A DNA stretch of 64,000 nucleotides from Candidatus Peregrinibacteria bacterium. Its GTDB lineage: Bacteria; Patescibacteriota; Gracilibacteria; CAIRYL01; GCA-016699755. The DNA is taken from positions 558,001-622,000 of the forward strand of contig CP065009.1 in assembly GCA_016699755.1 (NCBI GenBank). The letters are read 5' to 3'. The notes under the pieces are model-generated. The model had not been told where the DNA came from. It saw only the letters and a list, made by a program, of their open reading frames with translations, and searched no databases. Below are positions 7,734-16,249 of this stretch, one piece after another (positions within the stretch are counted from its first letter, which is position 1; each line of letters opens with the position of its first letter). Position numbers and translations under genes: made by a program.

Positions 7734-9468
7734 TAACGAAGGATTTGCTCGTATTGAAAAAGAAGGAAGCCGTGTGGTGGCAAATGGATCGCATATGCTT
7801 CCGGCGGCATCGCTTATGATGGCGGCAGGAGTCATTGGAAAGATATCCGACCGAAAAAAACCATTTATTACAGTGGTAAACTCATTTAGTACACATATTC
7901 CCGGACACGCGCATTTACATCCGCTCGGAATGCGACTTGCAGAAAAAATAAAAGAAAAAGGCTACAACGTGTGGTATTGCAACATTGGAGGTATTGTAGA
8001 TGACGGCATTGCCATGGGGCATTTTGGCATGAAATATTCACTTGCGAGTCGAGAACTTATTACCGACCAAATCGAAACGATTATCGGAGCGCACCCGTGT
8101 GACGCGTGGATTGGTATTGGAAACTGCGATAAAATTGTTCCCGGAATGCTCAATGCCATGGCACGACTCAATGTTCCTTCACTCTATATCTCGGGGGGAC
8201 CAATGCTCGCAGGAAAGAATAATCAAGATCTCGTAAGTGTATTTGAGGGGGTGGGACAGCAATCCGCTGGAAAAATTTCGGAAGAGCGTCTTGCACAAAT
8301 TGCTTCGGAATCATGTCAAACCTGTGGAAGTTGCTCGGGAATGTTTACCGCAAATTCTATGAATTGCCTTGCGGAAGCTATAGGACTCGCTCTTCCGGGA
8401 AATGGCTCTATTCCGGCGGCGCGTTGGAAAAATACAGAAACACAAGAATGGGAGATAAATCCAGATCGTATCGCCCTTTTTGATCGGGCGGCGGAGGTTA
8501 TTGAGACGATTCTCAAAAACAACATTCGTCCGTGTGATATTATTACCGAACAATCGATTGATAATGCCTTTCTCCTTGACCTCGCCATGGGTGGCTCCAC
8601 AAACACTGTGCTTCACACGCTCGCACTCGCACGAGAAGCCGGCATTCCGTATAACATCAAACGGATTAATGAGCTCGCCAAAATAACCCCAAATATTTGT
8701 AAAGTCTCTCCATCTCGTCCAGATATTCATATGGAAGATGTTCACCGTGTCGGTGGCATTGCGGCGATTTTAAAAGGACTTCAAATTGATGGTAGAGCAC
8801 CGCTCACAACTCATCTTTCAACCATCACTGGAGAAACAATCGAAAGCGCGATTGCATTAGCACCAGAACCAGACGGAGATATTATTCGTATTGGAAAAAA
8901 TGCTTTTTCCGCGGAAGGTGGACTTGCCATTCTTTTTGGAAATATTGCTCCAAATGGATCAGTGGTAAAAACTGCTGGAGTTGATGAAGACATGATGGAA
9001 TTTTCTGGAACCGCAAAAGTCTTCCGCTCACAAGAGGATGCACTTTCAGGAATTTTAGAGGGAAAAGTGAAAGATGGAGATGTAGTTGTTCTTCAGTACG
9101 AAGGTCCACAAGGCGGACCCGGAATGCAAGAAATGCTCGCGCCAACCTCTGCCATAAAAGGAAAAGGGATTCGCGCCGCACTTATTACCGACGGACGATT
9201 TTCTGGAGGAACACGTGGACTCTGTATTGGTCATATTGCACCAGAGGCGGCAGAAGGTGGACCATTTGCCGTTATCGAAACGGGAGATATTATTGATATT
9301 AATGCACACAAGCGAAGTATAAATGTACGCCTCAATGATACGGAAATTGCAGAACGTCTTAAAAAACTCCCCTCTTGGGAGCCAAGGGTAAAAAAAGGCT
9401 GGCTTGGTCGTTATTGCCAACTCGTCACCAGTGCAGACACCGGTGCGGTCATGAAAAATACGCTTTAG
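7720..9468 (+). CDS. ilvD: Dihydroxy-acid dehydratase
   Basis: 582 residues. Converts 2,3-dihydroxy-3-methylbutanoate/pentanoate to the 2-oxo acids in valine and isoleucine synthesis, using an Fe-S cluster. The three cluster cysteines appear in GNCDKIVPGM and CQTCGSCSGMFTANSMNCL, with the family block AMGGSTNTVLH following. The N-terminus is short compared with many homologues, but starts with an ATG preceded by TATAAA five bases upstream, suggesting a near-leaderless transcript. Paired functionally with ilvB at 11068-12774; ilvC, ilvE and ilvH are not in the window. Confidence 0.97.
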   Translation: MHSPINEGFARIEKEGSRVVANGSHMLPAASLMMAAGVIGKISDRKKPFITVVNSFSTHIPGHAHLHPLGMRLAEKIKEKGYNVWYCNIGGIVDDGIAMGHFGMKYSLASRELITDQIETIIGAHPCDAWIGIGNCDKIVPGMLNAMARLNVPSLYISGGPMLAGKNNQDLVSVFEGVGQQSAGKISEERLAQIASESCQTCGSCSGMFTANSMNCLAEAIGLALPGNGSIPAARWKNTETQEWEINPDRIALFDRAAEVIETILKNNIRPCDIITEQSIDNAFLLDLAMGGSTNTVLHTLALAREAGIPYNIKRINELAKITPNICKVSPSRPDIHMEDVHRVGGIAAILKGLQIDGRAPLTTHLSTITGETIESAIALAPEPDGDIIRIGKNAFSAEGGLAILFGNIAPNGSVVKTAGVDEDMMEFSGTAKVFRSQEDALSGILEGKVKDGDVVVLQYEGPQGGPGMQEMLAPTSAIKGKGIRAALITDGRFSGGTRGLCIGHIAPEAAEGGPFAVIETGDIIDINAHKRSINVRLNDTEIAERLKKLPSWEPRVKKGWLGRYCQLVTSADTGAVMKNTL

Positions 9469-9525
9469 AAATCTGAACAACGCTCCAGATTTCTTTATAC
9501 TTCTCTTTGCAAAAAAAGAAGGTTT

Positions 9526-10362
9526 TTATATTTCTGGATATTTTCCTATCTTGAGAACCTCATGACGAAAGAATTCAGTTTCATTTACTTGCTTCTCTTG
9601 GATACGCAATAAATGGTGAAGCTTTTCGGGAATTACTTCCTCAAAAAAAAGCCTCCCCATAAGAAGAGGGCTTTCAATAATAATCTGTACATGATTTGGT
9701 GCTGTTTCGGCTATTCTGCTTAGGACCTTGTTTTTTGGAGGAACAAAATTTGCAACATACACCAAATCTGCCCCCGAATAGTCATAATCTATCCCATCAG
9801 CATTTCGTATTTGCACCTGAGAAAGACCAAGATAGCGAATGAGCTCATTTCCAGAGAAAACTGCCTCGGCATTATTATCAATTCCAATAATTTCTGGGAT
9901 ATTGAAGTTTTCGGTAACAAACAAAATGGTATCAGGCAACGGACCAGTGCCAACCATGACAAATTTTTTCACTCGGGAAAAATCGACCATGCTTAGATCC
10001 TTCACCTTTGTGTAAAAACGAGTTTTCATAAAATCACCCTTTACTTTATCAGAAAGTGGCTCAATAGAATCCGAAAAAGAAACTCTCTGAATACAAGAAG
10101 ATTCAAGGGCTTCAACGGCACGCATATAATACTGATGTGGAATTAGGAAGAGATCTGAAAAGGTTCGAAAATGTACTGAATGATAAAAAGACTGAAAAGC
10201 GTCTTCATCAATAATCCCTGTGATATAGCGATCGAGATCTCCCATAAGATTAAAAAATTCTTCTCGATCATGAGAAGTGTTTATACTTGTTATTTTTTTA
10301 TGATACATGTCTAAGGTTTCTACAATATCCTTCACCACTTCTTTTGTTGCAAGATCTTTCAT
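9526..10362 (-). CDS. Nicotianamine synthase-like / SAM-dependent enzyme
   Basis: 278 residues. A helical N-terminal half is followed by a Rossmann-type domain: VMVGTGPLPDT (residues 136-145), EIIGIDNNAEAV (about 157-168) and NADGIDYDYSGADLVYVANF. The G-(T/S)-G-PLP-(D/x)-T loop and the two-part layout resemble the nicotianamine synthase/CntL superfamily, which transfers aminobutyrate from SAM to make metal-chelating opine-type compounds; ordinary methyltransferases have GxGxG instead. No metallophore partner (opine dehydrogenase, exporter) is adjacent. A head-to-head HD hydrolase gene starts 56 bp away. Superfamily placement is moderately supported, activity is not. Confidence 0.5.
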   Translation of the reverse strand: MKDLATKEVVKDIVETLDMYHKKITSINTSHDREEFFNLMGDLDRYITGIIDEDAFQSFYHSVHFRTFSDLFLIPHQYYMRAVEALESSCIQRVSFSDSIEPLSDKVKGDFMKTRFYTKVKDLSMVDFSRVKKFVMVGTGPLPDTILFVTENFNIPEIIGIDNNAEAVFSGNELIRYLGLSQVQIRNADGIDYDYSGADLVYVANFVPPKNKVLSRIAETAPNHVQIIIESPLLMGRLFFEEVIPEKLHHLLRIQEKQVNETEFFRHEVLKIGKYPEI

Positions 10363-10418
10363 AGATTAGGTAGAATGAATATAAAAGGTAATATACTCAA
10401 ATCCTAAATATTTTTCTC

Positions 10419-11063
10419 GTGAAAAACAATGCATTCCCCAAAAAAGATAGAGAGGTCTTAGAGAAAGCTGTTGCCCTAGCAACAGAATTGCATAAAGAGC
10501 AAAAAAGAGCATCAGGGAAGCCATATATTACCCATCCTATTGCGGTAATGGAGATACTTAAAAAACTCAACTTTCCTCCCATTGCCCTTGCCATAGCTGT
10601 ACTCCATGATGTGTGTGAAGACACAAAGATCACCAATATTGATATGTATTCCTTGTTTCCAGAAAGAGTTGTATTTGTAGTCTATGCTCTCTCAAAAAAT
10701 CAAAAACCAAAAGATAATCAAAAATGGCGTAAATTCTATCAAGAAGCAAAACAGAGAAAAGAAGAAGGCATTTCCTCTTTTGAGGCATATATTGACTATC
10801 GCTTTACCATTTATATGCGACGATTTTACTTGGGATGCTTGGCAGATCCATATGTAATGTATGTGAAAATGGCAGACCAAATTCACAATCTTTCTGATAT
10901 GAAATTTCTGCCAGAATCAAAGAGAAAAAGAAAAATCTGGGAAGTTGAAAACCACTTCCTTCCACTCTACCGAAAGATGCAAAACGCAATAATGCCTGAT
11001 TCTTTTGATCAATACAGCGCGCTTCTCTCTCTTTTGGAAAACACTCTTCAAAAATCCTCCTAA
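10419..11063 (+). CDS. HD-domain hydrolase, SpoT/MESH1-like (no synthetase domain)
   Basis: 214 residues. The N-terminal segment carries the RelA/SpoT-type HD signature in order: KPYITHPIAV (first His), LHDVCEDT (His-Asp pair), and VKMADQIHNLSDM (final Asp). There is no ppGpp synthetase or TGS domain, so it resembles small alarmone hydrolases. It could remove ppGpp or act on another nucleotide such as NADPH or a (p)ppGpp analogue. It is divergent from the nicotianamine-synthase-like gene and convergent with ilvB, only 4 bp separating their ends. Start codon is GTG or TTG class: the ATG-less 5' end is inferred from the HD alignment. Confidence 0.8.
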   Translation: MKNNAFPKKDREVLEKAVALATELHKEQKRASGKPYITHPIAVMEILKKLNFPPIALAIAVLHDVCEDTKITNIDMYSLFPERVVFVVYALSKNQKPKDNQKWRKFYQEAKQRKEEGISSFEAYIDYRFTIYMRRFYLGCLADPYVMYVKMADQIHNLSDMKFLPESKRKRKIWEVENHFLPLYRKMQNAIMPDSFDQYSALLSLLENTLQKSS

Positions 11064-11067
11064 AAAG

Positions 11068-12774
11068 CTACCCTTCTGTCTTTGTCTCTCGCAGGCTTTT
11101 TCCGGCATCAACCATGGGATAAACATTTTCCTCAGGAGCGATGGAACACTCGATGAATGTTGGACCTTTTATGGAACGTGCCTTTTGAATAGCTTCTCGT
11201 GTCTCCTCTGGTGTTTTTGCAAAGAAGGCAGGAATTCCGTATGCCTCGGCAAGTTTCACAAAATTTGGATTCCAAAGCTCAGTACTTGCATAGTTCTTCT
11301 CGTGATACATATCTTGCCATTGGCGCACCATGCCAAGATAGCTGTTGTTGAGAACTAAAACTTTTACCGGAAGATTATCTTGCTGAAGCGTTGCAAGCTC
11401 TGGACAGTTCATTTGAAATCCCCCATCGCCAGAAACCGACCACACCTCTTCTTCTGGAAGTGCGACTTGAACCCCCATGGCAAGCGGAAGTCCTGCACCC
11501 ATAGAACCAAGTCCTCCAGAAGAAACATGTCCGCGAAATTTTCGAAACGGATAATATTGTGCGAGAAACATTTGGTGTTGTCCCACATCTGCGGTAACAA
11601 AAGCATTGCCCTTCGTTTCTTCCCCAAGAATGCGAATAACGTCTGGCGCACGCATTTTTTCTCCGTGATCTTGTTTTTTCTGCCCAACATCCATGGGAAA
11701 TTCTTCTTGCCAATCATGAATTTTCCCCCACCATGGCTCATGTGAAAGTCCTTTTGGAATTTGAGGAAGAAGCTTTTGAAGAATATTTTTTATGTCTCCT
11801 ACTACAGGAACTGTCGGACGGACATTTTTTCCAAGTTCTGCCGGATCAATATCAAAGTGGATAATTTTCGCTTCGGGAGAAAAATCATCAAGTCTTCCAG
11901 TAATGCGGTCGTCAAAACGACTTCCAAGGGAAATAAGAAGGTCAGATTGATACGTGGCATAATTCGCCGCCACCGATCCGTGCATGCCAAGCATGGAAAT
12001 AAAATGAGGATGATCTACAGAAAGCGTGGAAAGTCCATGAAGAGTGCACACCGCAGGAATATCAGCTTTTTCCAAGAATTCAATGACTTCATCTCGAGCG
12101 CCAGAAATCATAGCACCATGACCAATGATAGCGATTGGTCGCTCTGCTTTGACTATAAGTTCGAGTGCTTTTTTAATCTGAAAATCACTCCCCTCAGTTG
12201 TTGGTTTGTACCCAGGAAGATGTGGTGAGAGATTTCCAAAATACTTTGCCTTTCCCAAAAACGCATCTTTTGTGATGTCTATATGCACCGGACCAGGCCG
12301 TCCACTTTCAGCAAGATAAAATGCTTCCACCATGGCTTGCTCAATATCTTCTGCACGATCAACAAAAAAACTGTGTTTGACAATTGGCATCATAATGCCA
12401 ATAGCATCGGTTTCCTGAAAAGCATCGGAGCCAATGAGATGCGAAAAAACCTGCCCCGTAATAGCAACAAGTGGCGCATTGTCCATAAGCGCATCTGCCA
12501 CTCCAGTAACGAGGTTTGTCGCACCAGGACCGCTCGTGGCAATACAGACCCCTGCTCTCCCCGTTACCCGACCCATAGCATTTGCAGCGAATGCCGATGC
12601 CTGTTCGTGTCGCACAAGAATATGTCGAAGTTTTTTTGAATGAACATATTTTTTATACATGGTGTCGTATAGCGGAATCACGGATCCTCCGGGATATCCG
12701 AATATGGTGTGTACCTGCTGACGCAACAGCGATTCCATCACAATTTCTGAACCAGTTAGCACCATTCCACTCAT
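11068..12774 (-). CDS. ilvB: Acetolactate synthase, large (catalytic) subunit
   Basis: 568 residues. First step of branched-chain amino acid synthesis: two pyruvate, or pyruvate plus 2-oxobutyrate, to acetohydroxy acids with TPP, Mg2+ and FAD. Visible are the N-terminal TPP-binding block with the catalytic Glu (IFGYPGGSVIPLYD and VRHEQASAFAANAMGR), the FAD-region SLGSRFDDRITG, and the C-terminal TPP motif GDGGFQMNCPELATLQQDN. Full length for the family. No regulatory subunit gene (ilvH/ilvN) is adjacent or present in the window. Either of two in-frame ATGs (12774 or 12765) could be used. Confidence 0.97.
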   Translation of the reverse strand: MSGMVLTGSEIVMESLLRQQVHTIFGYPGGSVIPLYDTMYKKYVHSKKLRHILVRHEQASAFAANAMGRVTGRAGVCIATSGPGATNLVTGVADALMDNAPLVAITGQVFSHLIGSDAFQETDAIGIMMPIVKHSFFVDRAEDIEQAMVEAFYLAESGRPGPVHIDITKDAFLGKAKYFGNLSPHLPGYKPTTEGSDFQIKKALELIVKAERPIAIIGHGAMISGARDEVIEFLEKADIPAVCTLHGLSTLSVDHPHFISMLGMHGSVAANYATYQSDLLISLGSRFDDRITGRLDDFSPEAKIIHFDIDPAELGKNVRPTVPVVGDIKNILQKLLPQIPKGLSHEPWWGKIHDWQEEFPMDVGQKKQDHGEKMRAPDVIRILGEETKGNAFVTADVGQHQMFLAQYYPFRKFRGHVSSGGLGSMGAGLPLAMGVQVALPEEEVWSVSGDGGFQMNCPELATLQQDNLPVKVLVLNNSYLGMVRQWQDMYHEKNYASTELWNPNFVKLAEAYGIPAFFAKTPEETREAIQKARSIKGPTFIECSIAPEENVYPMVDAGKSLRETKTEG

Positions 12775-12930
12775 GAGTTTTTTACAAAGCCACTATGTAT
12801 TGTCTCAAGGAGAGCAAAGTTTTTCAATATTTGTGTTTCCAAATTTTTTGTACCACCCCTTTCCATTTTTGAAAAAAAAGGAATAATACCAAGGAGAAAC
12901 TTCTCATTTTTTCTAAAATTTTCTTAGCAA

Positions 12931-13416
12931 ATGGCAACACTTGCTCTTCAAACCGGTCTTAAAAATACGATACTTCGCAAGCGTTCAGAAGAAGTATCTC
13001 AAGTAAATAACGATATTCAAAAACTCATTTTAAACATGAAAACATCCATGAAAAAAGAGAAAGGAATTGGGCTTGCTGCTCCACAAGTAGGAGTCAACAA
13101 GAGAATAATTATTGCAACAGTTGGTGATGAAGTTTTGGGAATGGTGAATCCAAAAATTCTTTCCTTCTCCGCAGAATGTGCGGTAGAGGAAGAAGGATGT
13201 CTTTCGCTTCCTGGAGAATTTGGAAAAGTTTCGCGTGCGAAACGGGTTCTTCTGCAGTATTTAGATGAAAACGGAAGGCAACAACAACGAGAACTCAATA
13301 ATTTAGATGCTCGTGTTGTTCAACATGAAATCGATCACTTGAATGGTATTCTTTTTGCCGATCGAGTCCTTCCCGGAAGTTTGACTCAAGAAGACATCCT
13401 TTCTCCAAAAATTTAA
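12931..13416 (+). CDS. def: Peptide deformylase
   Basis: 161 residues. Removes the N-formyl group from new polypeptides. All three metal-site motifs are present: GIGLAAPQVG (motif 1, near residue 47), EEGCLSLPG (motif 2, metal-binding Cys) and QHEIDHLNG (motif 3, HExxH). Single gene between divergent ilvB and convergent purU. The leader has no obvious Shine-Dalgarno. The formyl donor pathway is represented next door by purU. Confidence 0.97.
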   Translation: MATLALQTGLKNTILRKRSEEVSQVNNDIQKLILNMKTSMKKEKGIGLAAPQVGVNKRIIIATVGDEVLGMVNPKILSFSAECAVEEEGCLSLPGEFGKVSRAKRVLLQYLDENGRQQQRELNNLDARVVQHEIDHLNGILFADRVLPGSLTQEDILSPKI

Positions 13417-13450
13417 TCACACAAGAAAATTCAAAAGGAATCTTTACTTT

Positions 13451-14275
13451 TTAGCGAAAAACTACGGTTCTCCCCTGCCATTCAATAATTTTTCGCTCGG
13501 AGAACTTTTGAATAGCTTCTGCAAAAACACTCTTTTCCACATTTGCTCCGGCATGTTTCATCGTTTCTATAGAGGATGTGTGCCTCACAGGCACTACACC
13601 TTGAGCAATAATTGGTCCTTCATCCAAATCTTTGGTAACAAAATGTGCTGTTGCTCCCACCATTTTTACTCCACGTTCATACGCCATTTCGTATGGTCTG
13701 CCACCAACAAATGAAGGTAAAAAAGAGTGGTGAATATTAATAATGGGTGATGGACACTCAGCGAGAAATTGAGGAGAAAGAATCTTCATATATCGTCCCA
13801 ATGCTACCAAATCTGGCGAAGTATCTTTGAGAATCTGTATTTGCTCTGCTTCGTACCCCGCTTTTTCCACTGATGTTTTGGTGAAGAAAAAAGGAATATC
13901 AAACCTTCTTGCAATGGATTCAAATTCTCGAGAATTACTAATAATAGTGATAATCTCTATTAAAGACGCTCCCGAAAGCTGTTGTGAAAGAATTTCAAGT
14001 GGACAGTGGAGTGTCTGCGAACAGAAGAGTACGACTCGTGTTTTTTGTTTTGGATGACAAAAAGAAAACTCCATAGAAATTTCATCTGCTAAAGAGCAAA
14101 AATCGTTTTCAATTTTCTTGAGATTTTTTTTTGTATCCGATTCAATCCGAAGAAAAAACCGGTTTTGCTCTGTGTGTTCTTCGAGATCAGTAATATTTAC
14201 GTCATGATCAGCAAAAAATGAACTCACTTTTGCCACAAGCCCCACAGAATCGGGGCAGTGCCCTAGAAAAATCAT
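13451..14275 (-). CDS. purU: Formyltetrahydrofolate deformylase
   Basis: 275 residues. Hydrolyses 10-formyl-THF to formate and THF. An N-terminal ACT domain (residues 1-80, starting MIFLGHCPDSVGLVAKVS) is followed by a formyltransferase-like hydrolase domain with INIHHSFLPSFVGGRPYEMA (the catalytic His region) and VGATAHFVTKDLDEGPII. ATG at 14275 is chosen because PurU proteins begin at this point; an open frame extends upstream for 97 codons but overlaps the previous gene. It follows the bPH2 gene by 43 bp and probably shares its promoter. Confidence 0.93.
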   Translation of the reverse strand: MIFLGHCPDSVGLVAKVSSFFADHDVNITDLEEHTEQNRFFLRIESDTKKNLKKIENDFCSLADEISMEFSFCHPKQKTRVVLFCSQTLHCPLEILSQQLSGASLIEIITIISNSREFESIARRFDIPFFFTKTSVEKAGYEAEQIQILKDTSPDLVALGRYMKILSPQFLAECPSPIINIHHSFLPSFVGGRPYEMAYERGVKMVGATAHFVTKDLDEGPIIAQGVVPVRHTSSIETMKHAGANVEKSVFAEAIQKFSERKIIEWQGRTVVFR

Positions 14276-14318
14276 CGATACATATAAAAATTCGAACGTG
14301 ATTATCTCATTTTTTTCT

Positions 14319-14906
14319 TTACTCAGAAAGGGATCGTTGTAATTCTTCTCTTGTTCGATGAACATATTCCCCATGAATTTCGCTAATTTTTGCAAACTTT
14401 TCTTCAGATCGTGGAACAAAATGCATACGAATAGGATTTTCGATATTTGTATCAATACGAAGTGTTCCGTAATGAAGAATATTCTGCAAGAACCCACTTT
14501 TTTCATGGTGGATATTGGTGATTTGTTCAAAAGGCATTTCCGACATTTCTTCCCGAAGAAAAACACTTTTATGAAGTTCTACAATGCGACGATTAGTAAT
14601 CATCATAAAACCGAGCATGTATTCGAGAATAGCGAGAAAAAACCAATGCACCAAAAAAATAATTGCCACCATATTAAAAGCGAAAGCAATAAATGAAAGT
14701 GCGTTTTCTTCCCCAAAAAAATTAACAACCCAAAAGAGAAGAGGCAGAAGAAGGAGGTATCCTAAAAAATAAGGAAGCCAATGTCGACACACCCCAAAAA
14801 GGAGACACATGCCATGCCGTCGAAAAAAAGCATAACACCTTTCATTTTCATGAAGAAATTCAAAACGATTTACCGCGCGATCAGAGAGGTTTGGGAAAAT
14901 TTTCAC
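14319..14906 (-). CDS. Membrane protein with bacterial PH domain (bPH2/YdbS-like)
   Basis: 195 residues. A GTG start whose TGA neighbour forms a GTGA overlap with the upstream gene marks translation coupling and fixes the N-terminus at VKIFPNLSDRAVNRFEF. Two hydrophobic helices (about residues 35-85) are followed by the typical bPH2 strand pattern MMITNRRIVELHKSVFLREEM, MPFEQITNIHHEKSGFLQNIL and YGTLRIDT. Family members are membrane proteins of unclear biochemical role, sometimes tied to membrane stress. Neighbours (a two-helix protein before, purU after) give no further clue. Confidence 0.82.
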   Translation of the reverse strand: MKIFPNLSDRAVNRFEFLHENERCYAFFRRHGMCLLFGVCRHWLPYFLGYLLLLPLLFWVVNFFGEENALSFIAFAFNMVAIIFLVHWFFLAILEYMLGFMMITNRRIVELHKSVFLREEMSEMPFEQITNIHHEKSGFLQNILHYGTLRIDTNIENPIRMHFVPRSEEKFAKISEIHGEYVHRTREELQRSLSE

Positions 14907-15136
14907 GGGGTAAGAGGAGAAAGAAGAAAAAACACCCCAAGAATGGCGATAAACAAAAGTGTAAAAAAATAGAGGAAAAAAATACGACGAATTGAAAGAA
15001 ATCCCATCAGCTTTGAATGTTTGTTTTCGTAGAGTAGATATGGGCGAGCATACTCTCGAACTCGCTCCAAAACAATAAGATAAAAACAAAAAGACAAAAA
15101 ATGAGAAACGCCGAAAATAATCCACAATACTGTCAT
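14903..15136 (-). CDS. Two-helix membrane protein, unknown function
   Basis: 77 residues, unrecognised. Two transmembrane segments (about 2-23 and 50-72) flank a basic, aromatic loop (REYARPYLLYENKHSK). Its TGA stop overlaps the GTG start of the bPH2 gene, so the two are translated together and may act together in the membrane. A good promoter lies just upstream (15157-15184), leaving a leader of about 15 nt. Confidence 0.72.
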   Translation of the reverse strand: MTVLWIIFGVSHFLSFCFYLIVLERVREYARPYLLYENKHSKLMGFLSIRRIFFLYFFTLLFIAILGVFFLLSPLTP

Positions 15137-15156
15137 AAGTATTCTTTCAATAATTT

Positions 15157-15184
15157 ATTGTAGAGAATAATTCATTTTTCGCAA
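15157..15184 (-). promoter_or_regulatory. Promoter of the membrane-gene/purU operon
   Basis: On the minus strand TTGCGA (15179-15184) and TACAAT (15157-15162) are 16 bp apart; transcription would begin about 15 nt before the ATG at 15136. Confidence 0.6.
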
Positions 15185-15266
15185 GGAAATTCTGAGTTTC
15201 CTCAAAAAAAACATTTACAACAAAAAGGCAGAAGGGGAAATACAATAAGAGAGGTTTTTGAGAATC

Positions 15267-16148
15267 TCACCAACCGCGCTCTGCCATTTTCGTTTCAAGC
15301 TCTTCAATAGTTTTACTCTCCATTGCCTCTCCCAAATCTTCTGAAACACGTGCAATAACATCTGGATTCTTATAATTTGCCACAGCTTCCACAATTGCTT
15401 TTGCACGTTTTGCAGGATCGGACGATTTAAAAATACCAGAGCCCACAAACACACCATCGCATCCAAGTTGCATCATGAGCGCGGCATCCGCAGGAGTGGC
15501 AATACCTCCTGCCGCAAAGTTCACCACAGGAAGCACTCCTGTTTTGGAAACCATTTCCACGAGATGAAATGGTGCCCCCATATTCTTGGAAATTGTCATG
15601 AGTTCTTCCGGAGGAACATTTTGAAGGTGGCGGATTTCTTGGCTTATTTTTCGAAAATGTCGAACTGCTTCCACCACATTTCCTGTTCCTGCCTCTCCTT
15701 TAGTACGGATCATGGAGGCACCTTCTCCAATACGTCGAAGTGCTTCTGCCAAGCAGGTCGCACCACAAACAAATGGAATTTCGAAAGCACGTTTATCAAT
15801 ATGAAACTCTTCATCTGCGGGAGTGAGAACTTCGGACTCATCAATAAAATCCACTTTCAACGCCTCTAAAACTTGAGCTTCTACAAAATGCCCAATACGT
15901 ACTTTTGCCATAACGGGAATAGTGGTTACTGCTTGAATACCGCGAATCATTTTTGGGTCACTCGCACGCGCCACACCACCTTCTTTTCGAATATCTGACG
16001 GAACACGTTCGAGAGCCATCACTGCTACTGCTCCGGCTTCTTCTGCAATTTTTGCTTGATCAGGTGTTACAACATCCATAATCACCCCCCCCTTAAGCAT
16101 CTCTGCAAGCCCTGTATTTACCCGCTGACGTGTTTTCATTTCCGACAT
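15267..16148 (-). CDS. pdxS: Pyridoxal 5'-phosphate synthase, lyase subunit
   Basis: 293 residues. Builds PLP from ribose 5-phosphate, glyceraldehyde 3-phosphate and ammonia. Conserved blocks are VMALERVPSDIR, VMAKVRIGHFVEAQ (catalytic Lys), FVCGATCLAEALRR, IRTKGEAGTGNV (second Lys) and NFAAGGIATPADAALMMQLG. Full length. The start has a fair ribosome site (GAGG five bases before ATG), unusual in this window. The partner glutaminase pdxT is not adjacent; the only amidotransferase here is hisH. Confidence 0.97.
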   Translation of the reverse strand: MSEMKTRQRVNTGLAEMLKGGVIMDVVTPDQAKIAEEAGAVAVMALERVPSDIRKEGGVARASDPKMIRGIQAVTTIPVMAKVRIGHFVEAQVLEALKVDFIDESEVLTPADEEFHIDKRAFEIPFVCGATCLAEALRRIGEGASMIRTKGEAGTGNVVEAVRHFRKISQEIRHLQNVPPEELMTISKNMGAPFHLVEMVSKTGVLPVVNFAAGGIATPADAALMMQLGCDGVFVGSGIFKSSDPAKRAKAIVEAVANYKNPDVIARVSEDLGEAMESKTIEELETKMAERGW

Positions 16149-16189
16149 AATTCCTCAAAAAAGCCGATGCATAATGCGGATTTCAACGC

Positions 16190-16230
16190 AAAAAAGCAAG
16201 AAGGACTGGTGTTCGTCTGTCCTTCTTGCT
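16190..16230 (-). terminator. Rho-independent terminator of idh
   Basis: A perfect 12-bp stem (AGCAAGAAGGAC pairing GTCCTTCTTGCT, 12-nt loop) is followed on the minus strand by TTTTTT. It lies 19 bp after the idh stop and before pdxS, so the two minus-strand genes are separate units. Confidence 0.9.
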
Positions 16231-16249
16231 CCAAGATGAAGTGTTGAAA

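Noticed and set aside
14276..14566. 97-codon N-terminal extension of purU
   Set aside because: Overlaps the bPH2 gene in another frame; PurU families start at the ATG at 14275.
14907..15125. N-terminal extension of the bPH2 gene
   Set aside because: It reads the upstream two-helix gene in another frame; the GTGA overlap gives a better start.
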